DNA from: Streptomyces luteogriseus
GTDB lineage: Bacteria > Actinomycetota > Actinomycetes > Streptomycetales > Streptomycetaceae
Length of the DNA: 64,000 nucleotides
Assembly: GCF_014205055.1 (NCBI RefSeq)
Contig: NZ_JACHMS010000001.1
Span: 3,596,001-3,660,000, forward strand
Direction of reading: 5' to 3'
Positions within the stretch are counted from its first letter, which is position 1. Each line of letters starts with the position of its first letter. Position numbers and translations under genes: made by a program. The notes under the pieces were generated by a model. The model saw only the letters and a list, made by a program, of their open reading frames with translations. It had not been told where the DNA came from and did not search any database. Shown piece after piece: positions 9,964-18,213 of the stretch.

Positions 9964-10458
9964 CGTCTCCCTCTTCTTTTCTCGGCGCTCCGCTCTCCGC
10001 GTTGTGCGGTATCCGTTCCGCACACAGCACTGAACACCGTAGTGAATTCCATGTCCGGTGCCGCGCCCAGCCGTTCATTCGGGGTAACGAAGCAAAGCGA
10101 GAGGCCATTTCCCCACTGCGCCTCCCCAGTGCAGAAGAGGCCTTTCCAAAAGCGTCAGGGCACGTCAGCTTCAGCTGGACGCGGCCCTTCCAGGTCGCGG
10201 CGAGCACGCCGCTGCGGCAGCCGACCTGACGCGTTCATGCCCTCCGATCGCCCGGCCGTCGGGCGAGATCAACGCCTTCGGGCACTGCTGTGCGGCTGCC
10301 GCGTTGCTTCGTGAGGCGGGCTGAAAGCCGAGGAGCCACTCCTTATGACCTTCATCACGGGAGTTCTCTCCGGCTCGGCTCGGAGCGGACCCGATGGACT
10401 CCGCGCGGAGGTGCTCGACGCTCTTCCCACCTGATCGGACAGCGCTGCAGCACAACGA
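9964..10458. other. Spacer between CAP gene and tRNA-Tyr: no gene recognised
   Basis: About 500 bp with the CAP promoter at its left end. No frame here has convincing codon usage plus a start. In S. coelicolor, as I remember it, the integrated element SLP1 abuts this tRNA; I see no integrase, excisionase or duplicated tRNA 3' end here. Confidence 0.5.
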
Positions 10459-10502
10459 AGAGACCCCCTCCGCTCTGCGTTTCCGCAGTTCGGAGGGGGT
10501 CT
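10459..10502 (-). terminator. Terminator after tRNA-Tyr
   Basis: A long stem with AGACCCCCTCCG on the left and CGGAGGGGGTCT on the right, plus an inner CTGCG / CGCAG stem around a TTTC loop. It begins 10 bp downstream of the tRNA-Tyr 3' end and is the usual strong tRNA terminator. Confidence 0.85.
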
Positions 10503-10511
10503 TCCCCAGTG

Positions 10512-10593
10512 TGGCGGCGCCAGGATTCGAACCTGGGAAGGCTGAGCCGGCAGATTTACAGTCTGCTCCCTTTGGCCGCTCGGGCACACCGCC
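10512..10593 (-). tRNA. tRNA-Tyr (GTA)
   Basis: An 82-nt class II tRNA with acceptor arms GGCGGTG / CGCCGCC, discriminator A, anticodon GTA in GACTGTAAATC, a long variable arm and T-loop GGTTCGAATCC. The 3' half of the Streptomyces tRNA-Tyr gene is the known chromosomal attachment site of SLP1-type integrative elements; here the site appears unoccupied. Confidence 0.93.
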
Positions 10594-10814
10594 GGGGTTT
10601 GCTGCCCTTCGAGCCGCTTTTCCGCGGCGCTCCGTGGCAACGACGTAAACAATACCTGATGCGGAGGGGTGCTCCGCCACCCGATTGATCGGCGCTCGGA
10701 GGGCCACGGGTGGCTAGGCTTGTCCGGATGCGGCCCGGGACCTGAACGGGCCCTGCGACCGCCCCCACACGCCGGTACGCACGATACGCACCCCGATACA
10801 AGGAGCCACAGGAC

Positions 10815-11303
10815 ATGGCCGACTCCAGTTTCGACATCGTCTCGAAGGTCGAGCGGCAGGAGGTCGACAACGCACTCAACCAGGCCGCCAAGGAGATCTC
10901 GCAGCGCTACGACTTCAAGGGCGTGGGTGCCTCGATCTCGTGGTCCGGTGAGCAGATCCTCATGGAGGCGAACTCCGAGGACCGGGTGAAGGCCATCCTC
11001 GACGTCTTCCAGTCCAAGCTGATCAAGCGGGGCATCTCGCTGAAGGCTCTGGAGGCAGGTGAGCCCCAGCTCTCCGGCAAGGAGTACAAGATCTTCTCGT
11101 CGATCAAGGAGGGCATCTCCCAGGAGAACGCCAAGAAGGTGGCGAAGACCATCCGCGACGAGGGCCCCAAGGGCGTGAAGGCGCAGGTGCAGGGCGAGGA
11201 GCTGCGCGTCAGCTCCAAGAACCGTGACGATCTGCAGGCCGTCATCGCCCTGCTGAAGGGCAAGGACTTCGACTTCGCCCTGCAGTTCGTGAACTACCGG
11301 TAG
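10815..11303 (+). CDS. yajQ: YajQ-family nucleotide-binding protein
   Basis: A 162-residue acidic/basic soluble protein beginning [20 protein letters not shown]. Conserved family segments are present: [60 protein letters not shown], and LQFVNYR at the C-terminus, which is the standard YajQ end. Some family members bind c-di-GMP and others nucleotides or GTP; which applies here cannot be told. Ribosome binding site AAGGAG lies 9 bp upstream of the ATG. It is divergent from tRNA-Tyr and followed by a hairpin. Confidence 0.95.
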   Translation: MADSSFDIVSKVERQEVDNALNQAAKEISQRYDFKGVGASISWSGEQILMEANSEDRVKAILDVFQSKLIKRGISLKALEAGEPQLSGKEYKIFSSIKEGISQENAKKVAKTIRDEGPKGVKAQVQGEELRVSSKNRDDLQAVIALLKGKDFDFALQFVNYR

Positions 11304-11336
11304 GTCCGGTCCCCGGGCTCGCGCCCGCACGTTTAC

Positions 11337-11372
11337 GAGGAGGGGTGGGCGCCGCCGGTGCCCACCCTCTTC
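11337..11372 (+). terminator. Hairpin terminator after yajQ
   Basis: GGGTGGGC (11343-11350) pairs with GCCCACCC (11360-11367), extended by imperfect GAGGA / TCTTC flanks. It begins about 34 bp past the yajQ stop. Confidence 0.6.
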
Positions 11373-11405
11373 GTCCTCCGGCTGTCATCGGTGGCACCGT
11401 CAAAG

Positions 11406-11534
11406 CGTGGCGTTGCCCCACCGTGGCGCGGGCCAGTTCGTGGCGCGGCCAGTCCGTGGCAAGGTCAGCTCGTGGCACGGCCAGTCGGTGGCAGGGCCAG
11501 TCGGCGGCGTTGCCCCACCGTGGCGCGGTCAGTC
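11406..11534. repeat. Eight 16-bp tandem units covering the 3' end of the GlsB-like gene
   Basis: Units such as CGTGGCGCGGCCAGTC recur with a 16-bp period from 11406 to 11534 (one unit is 17 bp). Units 1 and 7 share the variant CGTGGCGTTGCCCCAC / GGCGGCGTTGCCCCAC, so a larger block was also duplicated. The last unit (11519-11534) contains the stop codon (complement of TCA 11529-11531) and last codons of the minus-strand gene; the array extends away from the gene into the spacer. Confidence 0.9.
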
Positions 11535-11795
11535 GCGTGAGTTGCCGAACAACAGCCGGTAGGAGATCAGCAGGACGAGCGATCCGCCGATCGCGGCTGC
11601 CCAGGTCGCGCCGTCGTAGAAGCCCTTGGTGATCGGGTGGTCCATCCAGCGAGCCGATATCCAGCCGCCGATGAACGCGCCGGCGATGCCGATCAGGGTC
11701 GTGCCGATGAGGCCGCCCGGGTCGCGCCCCGGCAGCAGGAACTTCGCGATGGCTCCGGCCAACAGTCCCAGGATGATCCAGCTGATGATGGTCAT
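11529..11795 (-). CDS. GlsB/YeaQ/YmgE family stress-response membrane protein
   Basis: An 88-residue hydrophobic protein from ATG 11795. MTIISWIILGLLAGAIAKFL is the first membrane segment, followed by the family motif PGRDPGGLIGTTLIGIAGAF, then a third segment near AAAIGGSLVLLISYRLLFG. Proteins of this family are small transglycosylase-associated / general-stress membrane proteins with three short helices; their role is unknown. The last codons and stop lie in a 16-bp tandem repeat array that continues downstream, so the exact C-terminus (FGNSRD) may be affected by repeat expansion. Confidence 0.9.
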   Translation of the reverse strand: MTIISWIILGLLAGAIAKFLLPGRDPGGLIGTTLIGIAGAFIGGWISARWMDHPITKGFYDGATWAAAIGGSLVLLISYRLLFGNSRD

Positions 11796-11989
11796 GCCGT
11801 GAACCTGCCCTTTCACGCTGTGCCCGCACTGTCCCGGCCGTGTGATCCTGCTTTCGGCCACGCCGAGCCGGTGCGTCGTACGTCCGGCGTCCCGCGCGCG
11901 GCGTCCTTGCCACGCACGTTCACGCTGTCTTGGCCTGGAGGACGTCCTGGCCGCACCTGCCGGTTGCACTGATCAGTAGGGTGCGACGC

Positions 11990-13246
11990 ATGACTGCCTC
12001 CGATCCCGGGCTGCGCCGCACTCTCGGCGTGGGCGACGCCGTCGTCATCGGACTCGGCTCGATGGTGGGAGCCGGGATCTTCGCCGCCCTCACGCCGGCC
12101 GCGCACGCGGCCGGCTCCGGGCTGCTGGTCGGGCTGGCCGTGGCAGCTGTGGTCGCGTACTGCAACGCCATGTCATCGGCTCGCCTCGCCGCCCTGTATC
12201 CGGCCTCGGGCGGCACCTATGTGTACGGGCGGGAGCGGCTCGGGCAGTTCTGGGGGTATCTCGCGGGCTGGTCGTTCGTGGTCGGGAAGACAGCCTCCTG
12301 TGCGGCGATGGCGCTCACCGTGGGCACGTACGTCTGGCCGGAGCAGGCACACGCGGTGGCGGTCGCGGCCGTGGTGGCGCTGACCGCGGTGAACTACGGC
12401 GGTGTCCAGAAGTCCGCGTGGCTGACGCGGGTGATCGTGGCGCTGGTCCTGGCTGTCCTCGCTTCCGTGGTGGTCGTGTGTCTGGGGTCGGGTGAGGCCG
12501 ATGCCGGGCGGCTGGACGTCGGGGCCTCGGGCGGGGCGGACGGGGTGTTGCAGGCGGCAGGGCTGCTGTTCTTCGCCTTCGCCGGGTACGCCCGGATCGC
12601 GACGCTCGGCGAGGAGGTGCGGGATCCGGCGCGCACCATTCCGCGTGCGATCCCGCTGGCGCTGGGCATCACGCTGGTGGTGTACGCGTGTGTGGCGGTG
12701 GCTGCCCTTTCGGTACTCGGGTCGGGCGGTCTCGGGAACGCGACGGCGCCGCTGGCCGACGCGGTGCGGGCGGCCGGGGTGCCCTCGCTGGTGCCGGTGG
12801 TGCGGATCGGTGCGGCCGTGGCTGCGATGGGTTCGCTGCTCGCGCTGATCCTCGGTGTGTCGCGGACGACGCTGGCCATGGCCCGGGACCGGCATCTGCC
12901 GGGGGCGCTGGCCGCCGTGCATCCGCGGTTCCAGGTACCGCACCGGGCGGAGTTGGCCGTGGGTGCGGTGGTCGCGGTCCTGGCCGCCACGGTGGACGTG
13001 CGGGGCGCGATCGGGTTCTCCTCCTTCGGTGTGCTGGCGTACTACGCCGTGGCCAACGCGTCGGCCTGGACGCTGTCTTCGGCACCGGCGGCGCGGCTGG
13101 TGCCGGTGGTGGGGCTGATCGGGTGCGTGGTGCTGGCGTTCTCGCTGCCCGGGGTGTCGGTGGTCGCGGGCGCGGGGGTGCTGGCGGTGGGGGCGGCTGC
13201 GTACGCCGTGCGTGGGTGGATGAAGGCCGGGGCGGGGCGGGAGTAG
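11990..13246 (+). CDS. APC superfamily amino acid permease
   Basis: A 418-residue membrane protein from ATG 11990, beginning MTASDPGLRRTLGVGDAVVI. The unwound TM1 substrate loop GLGSMVGAGIF is diagnostic of APC transporters, and PASGGTYVYGRERLG follows at TM3. RIATLGEEVRDPARTIPRAI is the conserved TM6 loop. About 12 membrane segments are visible and the protein ends with a short charged tail. It likely imports amino acids or amines by cation symport. It runs alone, convergent with the short ORF at 13309-13455. Confidence 0.9.
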   Translation: MTASDPGLRRTLGVGDAVVIGLGSMVGAGIFAALTPAAHAAGSGLLVGLAVAAVVAYCNAMSSARLAALYPASGGTYVYGRERLGQFWGYLAGWSFVVGKTASCAAMALTVGTYVWPEQAHAVAVAAVVALTAVNYGGVQKSAWLTRVIVALVLAVLASVVVVCLGSGEADAGRLDVGASGGADGVLQAAGLLFFAFAGYARIATLGEEVRDPARTIPRAIPLALGITLVVYACVAVAALSVLGSGGLGNATAPLADAVRAAGVPSLVPVVRIGAAVAAMGSLLALILGVSRTTLAMARDRHLPGALAAVHPRFQVPHRAELAVGAVVAVLAATVDVRGAIGFSSFGVLAYYAVANASAWTLSSAPAARLVPVVGLIGCVVLAFSLPGVSVVAGAGVLAVGAAAYAVRGWMKAGAGRE

Positions 13247-13308
13247 CGGTCGGCCCCTCCGCTACGGGCCGGGCCTGCCCGGGCCGGGCCGGGCCTTCAG
13301 GACCCTCT

Positions 13309-13455
13309 CTAACCTTGTTTCTTCAGGCCACGTGGCCTGGGTCTCTCGGCGCCCTTCACCGAGGCAGGCGACTCGGAGGGCGAAGTACGAGCCTCCGGGC
13401 GAGTGGTGTGGGTCTTGGCTGTCGCACGGGTCGGCAACTGCTCGATCGCGGTCAT
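13309..13455 (-). CDS. Possible 48-residue basic peptide
   Basis: From ATG 13455 the frame encodes a Thr/Arg/Ser-rich 48-residue peptide beginning MTAIEQLPTRATAKTHTT and ending RPRPRGLKKQG. Composition fits a disordered basic peptide. The upstream sequence shows no clear ribosome binding site. It fills the 300-bp gap between the APC permease and YccF genes. I have no domain to assign; it could equally be chance. Confidence 0.3.
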   Translation of the reverse strand: MTAIEQLPTRATAKTHTTRPEARTSPSESPASVKGAERPRPRGLKKQG

Positions 13456-13556
13456 GGGTTCATCATGCGGGCCGCCACTGACAACCGGGCGGGCCTGTGG
13501 ATAACCCCAGGCCTGTGGATATGGGGAAAGCCGTCGGCGGGCCGAAGGCCCTTCCG

Positions 13557-13949
13557 TCAGCGCACCGCGAACGGCTCGTCGGTCCGCACGATGTCGCGGC
13601 CGAGCGGGAGCAACGAGACGGGGATGAGCTTGAAGTTGGCGATGCCCAGTGGGATGCCGATGATGGTGACGCACAGGGCGATGCCGGTGGCGATGTGGCC
13701 GAGGGCGAGCCACCAGCCCGCGAGGACCAGCCACAGCACGTTGCCCACGCAGGAAGGCGCGCCCGCGTCACGGCGCTCGATCGTCGTGTACCCGAAGGGC
13801 CACAGGGCGTAGACGCCGATGCGGAAGGCCGCGATGCCGAACGGGATGCCGATGATCGTGATGCAGAGCAGCAGGCCCGCGAGCATGTAAGCGAGGAACA
13901 GCCAGAAGCCGCTCAACACGAGCCATATGACGTTGAGTATGGTCCTCAC
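13557..13949 (-). CDS. YccF domain inner-membrane protein
   Basis: A 130-residue protein built of two near-repeated halves. Each has a NVLW/NVIW-LVLxGxWL helix followed by [17 protein letters not shown] or [17 protein letters not shown], the two YccF (DUF307) motifs. Four membrane helices are predicted. Its start overlaps the htpX stop by 4 bp (ATGA), so it is translated coupled to the HtpX protease upstream. YccF function is unknown; coupling to a membrane protease suggests envelope stress or membrane quality control. Confidence 0.9.
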   Translation of the reverse strand: MRTILNVIWLVLSGFWLFLAYMLAGLLLCITIIGIPFGIAAFRIGVYALWPFGYTTIERRDAGAPSCVGNVLWLVLAGWWLALGHIATGIALCVTIIGIPLGIANFKLIPVSLLPLGRDIVRTDEPFAVR

Positions 13950-14809
13950 TGGTTCCCACCTGCCATCTTCTCGAGCCGGGCGATGCGTTCCGCCATCGGC
14001 GGGTGTGTGGAGAACATCTTCGAGAGGCCCTGACCGGGCCGAAACGGGTTCGCGATCATCATGTGGCTGGCGGTCTCGATGCGCGGCTCGGGCGGCAGCG
14101 GGAGCTGCTTCGTGCCCAGTTCGAGCTTGCGCAGGGCGCTGGCCAGGGCGAGCGGGTCGCCGGTGAGCTGGGCGCCGGAGGCGTCCGCCTGGTACTCCCG
14201 GGAGCGGCTGATGGCCAGTTGGATGAGCGAAGCGGCGAGCGGGCCCAGGATCATGATCAGCAACATGCCGAGCAGGCCGGGGCCGTCATCGTCGTCCGAG
14301 CGTCCGATGGGGATCAGCCAGGCGAAGTTGACCAGGAACAAGATGACGGAGGCGAGGGCGCCCGCGACGGACGAGATGAGGATGTCGCGGTTGTAGACAT
14401 GGCTGAGTTCGTGGCCGATGACGCCGCGCAGTTCACGCTCGTCCAGCAGGCGCAGGATGCCGTCGGTGCAGCACACGGCGGCATTGCGCGGGTTGCGCCC
14501 CGTGGCGAAGGCGTTGGGTGCCTCCGTCGGGGAGATGTACAGGCGCGGCATGGGCTGGCGCGCCTGGGTGGAGAGCTCGCGGACCATGCGGTAGAGCGCC
14601 GGGGCCTCGAACTCGCTCACCGGACGGGCGCGCATCGCGCGCAGTGCCAGTTTGTCGCTGTTCCAGTACGCGTACGCGTTGGTGGCCAGTGCTACCAGGA
14701 CGGCGATGACGAGCCCCATGCGGCCGAAGAAGCTGCCGATGACGATGATGAGTGCGGACAGTCCTCCGAGGAGGATCGCTGTCCTGAGCCCGTTGTGCCG
14801 GCGGTGCAC
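13946..14809 (-). CDS. htpX: Membrane zinc metalloprotease HtpX (M48B)
   Basis: A 287-residue integral membrane peptidase that degrades misfolded membrane proteins. Two N-terminal helices lie at residues 10-50. The conserved stretch [20 protein letters not shown] precedes the catalytic HELSH (in [14 protein letters not shown]), followed by two more helices ([14 protein letters not shown] and [15 protein letters not shown]). [13 protein letters not shown] supplies the third zinc ligand Glu. [22 protein letters not shown] is the canonical C-terminal HtpX motif. It leads an operon with the YccF gene (4-bp overlap). Confidence 0.95.
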   Translation of the reverse strand: MHRRHNGLRTAILLGGLSALIIVIGSFFGRMGLVIAVLVALATNAYAYWNSDKLALRAMRARPVSEFEAPALYRMVRELSTQARQPMPRLYISPTEAPNAFATGRNPRNAAVCCTDGILRLLDERELRGVIGHELSHVYNRDILISSVAGALASVILFLVNFAWLIPIGRSDDDDGPGLLGMLLIMILGPLAASLIQLAISRSREYQADASGAQLTGDPLALASALRKLELGTKQLPLPPEPRIETASHMMIANPFRPGQGLSKMFSTHPPMAERIARLEKMAGGNQ

Positions 14810-15058
14810 GGTACGCCCTCCAGGTGGTGCGGCAGGGGGACCCTTGCTTGCTGTCTCTGCGGTGCCACTGGTGCCGCGTTCTCACGTCCAGTGGACCCTC
14901 CCGTACTGGTCAACGCCAGGCGGGAGGCGGTAGTTCCCTTGCGTGTGCGGCGGCGGGTGTGGCCCGTCCGGGTGACGGCGCCGGGAAGCGGCACGCGCGC
15001 GTGAGGGCGAGTGCCCCACGCGCGCGGTGTAAGCGGCCGGGTTCCCGGGCAGCCCGGT
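14810..15058. other. Spacer between htpX and nuoN: promoter side of htpX
   Basis: About 250 bp. The right half (next to nuoN) is occupied by GC-rich sequence leading into a 25-bp repeat array. No gene is recognised. Confidence 0.4.
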
Positions 15059-15133
15059 CTGCTCAGAAGAGCCCGGTGTCGGACTGCCCGGAGAAGCCCG
15101 GTGTCGGACTGTTCAGAAAAGCCCGGTGTCGGT
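15059..15133. repeat. Three 25-bp tandem units at the 3' end of nuoN
   Basis: Units 15059-15083, 15084-15108 and 15109-15133 share ...AGCCCGGTGTCGG with 3-5 mismatches between copies. The third unit contains the nuoN stop codon (complement of TCA 15113-15115) and the last codons TDTGLF. The other two are duplications of the gene end placed downstream. Confidence 0.9.
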
Positions 15134-16636
15134 GAAGCGCAGGATCAGCTGGGGTGCGCCGGACAGGGCGATGCCGAGGACGCCGGTCAGGGCGATCGCG
15201 GCGGTGACGGGGCCGGGAACGCGGTGCTTCTCGGGCTCACCCTCGGGGGCACGGAACAGCAGGGCCGTCCACTGGAGGTAGTAGAAGAGCGCGATGACGA
15301 CGTTGACGGCCATGACCACGGCCAGCCAGCCGAGCCCGGCGTCGACGGCCGCCGAGAAGACGGTGACCTTGGCGAAGAGGCCGATGATGCCCGGCGGCAG
15401 CCCGGCGAGGCACAGCAGGAAGAACGCCAGGAGCAATGCGGACAGGGGGCTGGAGGCATACAGGCCGCGGTAGTCGGCGACCCGGTTGAGGACCTTCGTC
15501 CTGCCGACGAGCGCGGCCACGGCGAAGGCGCCGAGGTTCACGGCGCCGTACATCAGGGCGTAGGCGACGGTGGAGCCGATCGACTTCTCGGCGTCCCCGG
15601 AGTACGCGGCGGCGGCGATCGGCACCAGGAGATAGCCGGCCTGGCCGACGGAGGACCAGGCGAGCAGGCGTACCGCGCTGTACGCGCGCGTGGCCTGCTG
15701 GCGCAGGGCTCCGGCATTGCCCACGGTCATGGTGAGCGCGGCCAGGGCCGCCAGGGCGGGGCCCCACACATCGGCGTACGACGGAAGGGCCACGACGGTG
15801 ACGAGGATCAGGCCGCTGAAGCCGACCGCCTTGCCGATGACCGACAGGTAGGCCGCGATCGGCAGGGGCGCGCCCACGTAGGTGTCGGGCACCCAGAAGT
15901 GGAAGGGCACGGCGGCCGTCTTGAAGGCGAAGCCGACGAGGGTGAGGACGACTCCGGTCTGGGCGAGCGTGTGGAACTGCCCGTCGACGTTCTGGATGCG
16001 GTCGGCGACCTGGGTCAGGTAGAGGGTCCCGGTGGTGGCGTACACGAAGCTGATGCCCATGAGGCTGACCGCGGTCGCGGTGACCGAGGACAGGAAGAAC
16101 TTCAGGGCCGCCTCGGAGGACTTGCGGTCGCCGTACTTGAGGCCGACCAGCGCGAAAGCGGGCAGGGAGGCGACCTCCAGGGCGACGATCAGGGTCGCGA
16201 GGTCGCGCGAGGCGGGCAGGAGAGCGGCGCCGGCCGCGGAGGACAGCAGCAGGAACCAGTACTCGCCTTCGGGCAGCCCCTTGCGAGCGTCCTTCAGGGC
16301 GGTGACCGACAGGAGGGCGGCGAGGAGGGCGCCACCGAGGACGAGGAACTGGATGACCAGGGTGAAGCGGTCGGCCGTGTAGCTGCACACGGTGGCGTCG
16401 CCGGTCAGGCAGAAGGTGCTGCGGTCGCCGTCCAGGAGGGGCAGCAGCATCGCCGTGGCGGCGGCCAGGCCCGCCACCGACGTCCAGCCGAGGAGGGCCT
16501 TGCGGTGCTCGGCGACGAACAGGTCGGCGACCAGGACGGTGAGTCCGACGACCGCCACGATGGTGGGCGGGGCGATGGCGAGCCAGTCGACGGACTGGAC
16601 CAGCGAGGCGGCCGGGGGCTGGGCCGGGGAGCTCAT
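15113..16636 (-). CDS. nuoN: NADH-quinone oxidoreductase subunit N
   Basis: A 507-residue antiporter-like subunit of the complex I membrane arm, about 14 helices. The proton-channel lysine/glutamate region is in LIVALEVASLPAFALVGLKY, and FKTAAVPFHFWVPDTYVGAP is the diagnostic TM7-8 broken helix motif; PPGIIGLFAKVTVF is the TM12 motif with its Lys. The start is ATG 16636, which overlaps the nuoM stop by 4 bp; the frame continues far upstream through the nuoM sequence but without family homology. It is the last gene of the ten-gene partial nuo operon. Its 3' end is inside a 25-bp tandem repeat. Confidence 0.95.
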   Translation of the reverse strand: MSSPAQPPAASLVQSVDWLAIAPPTIVAVVGLTVLVADLFVAEHRKALLGWTSVAGLAAATAMLLPLLDGDRSTFCLTGDATVCSYTADRFTLVIQFLVLGGALLAALLSVTALKDARKGLPEGEYWFLLLSSAAGAALLPASRDLATLIVALEVASLPAFALVGLKYGDRKSSEAALKFFLSSVTATAVSLMGISFVYATTGTLYLTQVADRIQNVDGQFHTLAQTGVVLTLVGFAFKTAAVPFHFWVPDTYVGAPLPIAAYLSVIGKAVGFSGLILVTVVALPSYADVWGPALAALAALTMTVGNAGALRQQATRAYSAVRLLAWSSVGQAGYLLVPIAAAAYSGDAEKSIGSTVAYALMYGAVNLGAFAVAALVGRTKVLNRVADYRGLYASSPLSALLLAFFLLCLAGLPPGIIGLFAKVTVFSAAVDAGLGWLAVVMAVNVVIALFYYLQWTALLFRAPEGEPEKHRVPGPVTAAIALTGVLGIALSGAPQLILRFTDTGLF

Positions 16637-18207
16637 CGGGTGCCTCCTGCGAGGAGCTGCTGGACGGCCGGGTCGCTCAGGCCGAGGAGTGCCTTGGGCC
16701 ACAGGCCCGCGACGACGGTGAGGGCGACGAGCGGGGTCCACGCCGCGAACTCGTAGGAGCGCACGTCGGTGAGTTTCGGGGCGTCCTGGGGCAGGGCACC
16801 CATGCAGACGCGGCGGACCACGATCAGCAGGTACGCGGCGGTCAGCAGGGTGCCGAACGCGCCGATCGCCATGAACGTGAGGAAGGCGGGGCGGCTGAGG
16901 CCCTCCGCCGGCTGGAAGGCGCCGAACAGGGCCAGCATCTCGCCCCAGAAGCCGGCCAGACCGGGCAGGCCGAGCGAGGCGACAGCGGCGAAGGCGAGCA
17001 GGCCGCCGAGGCGCGGCGCCTTGCCGTAGAGGGCGGCTCCGGTCTCCTCGGCGAGGGTGTCGAGGTCGGTGGTGCCGGTACGGTCCTTCAGGGCGCCGAC
17101 CAGGAAGAAGAGCAGGCCGGTGATGAGGCCGTGGGCGATGTTGGCGAACAGGGCGCCGTTCACACCGGTCGGGGTCATCGTGGCGATGCCGAGCAGGACG
17201 AAGCCCATGTGGCCGACGGAGGAGTAGGCGATGAGGCGCTTGAGGTCGCCCTTCGCGCCCTGCTTGGCGAGGGCCAGGCAGGCCAGCGATCCGTAGATGA
17301 TGCCGACGACGGCCAGGGCGGCGAGGTAGGGAGCGAAGGTGCGGAACCCGTCCGGTGTGATGGGCAGCAGGATCCGGACGAATCCGTACGTACCCATCTT
17401 CAGCAGGACGCCGGCCAGGAGCACCGAGCCGACGGTCGGCGCGGCGGTGTGGGCGTCTGGCAGCCAGCTGTGCAGGGGCCACATCGGCGTCTTCACGGCG
17501 AGCCCGATCCCGATCGCCAGAACGGCGATGACCTGCACGGATGTGGTCAGCGACCGGCCGTTGTCAGTGGCGAGTGCCACCATGTCGAACGTGCCCGCCT
17601 GGATTCCGATCAGGAGCAGGCCGAGCAGCATGACCACGGAGCCGAGCAGCGTGTAGAGGATGAATCGCCAGGCCGCCTGGCTCCGGCCCTCACCGCCCCA
17701 GCGGGCGATGAGGAAGTACATCGGGATGAGGACCATCTCGAAGGCGAGGAAGAACAGCACCAGGTCGAGGACGGCGAAGGTGGCGAGCGTGCCGGACTCG
17801 AGGACGAGCAGCAGGGCGACGAAGGCCTTCGGAGTCGGCCCCGCGGGCATCTTGAAGTACGAGTAGAGCGCGCAGAGGAAGGTCAGCAGCGCGGTCAGGA
17901 CCAGAAGGGGGAGGGAGATGCCGTCGATGCCGAGGTGGATGCGTACGTCGAGTGCGGGGATCCAGCTGATGTCGGTGCTGGCCTGCATCTTCGACGGCTG
18001 GTCGTGGTCGAAGCCGAGCGCGAGGACGATCGCCGCGATGAGGATCGCGCCGGTGACGGTGACGCCGTGCCGGAGCACGGCCTGCTCGGGTGACTTCCCC
18101 TTCAGCCCGGGTGGGGCCGGCAGGAGAGCGGCGGCGGCGCCGAGGAGCGGCCCGACGACGACGAACGCCAGAAGGAACTGCATCACGGACTCGTTGATAT
18201 CGATCAC
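16633..18207 (-). CDS. nuoM: NADH-quinone oxidoreductase subunit M
   Basis: A 524-residue Mrp-type antiporter-like subunit. From GTG 18207: FFLAFEMVLIPMYFLIARWG carries the conserved TM5 Glu, KTPMWPLHSWLPDAHTAAPT is the TM7-8 loop signature, and LKRLIAYSSVGHMGFVLLGI follows. LPGLAGFWGEMLALFGAFQ is the TM12 element with Glu. It is translated from a transcript running nuoA to nuoN; spacing to nuoL is 6 bp and the stop overlaps nuoN. The length is normal for the family. Confidence 0.95.
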   Translation of the reverse strand: MIDINESVMQFLLAFVVVGPLLGAAAALLPAPPGLKGKSPEQAVLRHGVTVTGAILIAAIVLALGFDHDQPSKMQASTDISWIPALDVRIHLGIDGISLPLLVLTALLTFLCALYSYFKMPAGPTPKAFVALLLVLESGTLATFAVLDLVLFFLAFEMVLIPMYFLIARWGGEGRSQAAWRFILYTLLGSVVMLLGLLLIGIQAGTFDMVALATDNGRSLTTSVQVIAVLAIGIGLAVKTPMWPLHSWLPDAHTAAPTVGSVLLAGVLLKMGTYGFVRILLPITPDGFRTFAPYLAALAVVGIIYGSLACLALAKQGAKGDLKRLIAYSSVGHMGFVLLGIATMTPTGVNGALFANIAHGLITGLLFFLVGALKDRTGTTDLDTLAEETGAALYGKAPRLGGLLAFAAVASLGLPGLAGFWGEMLALFGAFQPAEGLSRPAFLTFMAIGAFGTLLTAAYLLIVVRRVCMGALPQDAPKLTDVRSYEFAAWTPLVALTVVAGLWPKALLGLSDPAVQQLLAGGTR

Positions 18208-18213
18208 GCCTGC

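Noticed and set aside
10171..10707. 178-residue ORF over the tRNA-Tyr region
   Set aside because: Includes the whole tRNA gene and its terminator, and has no domain.
15113..17482. 789-residue NuoN with a long N-terminal extension
   Set aside because: The extension is an off-frame reading of nuoM; the family start is ATG 16636.
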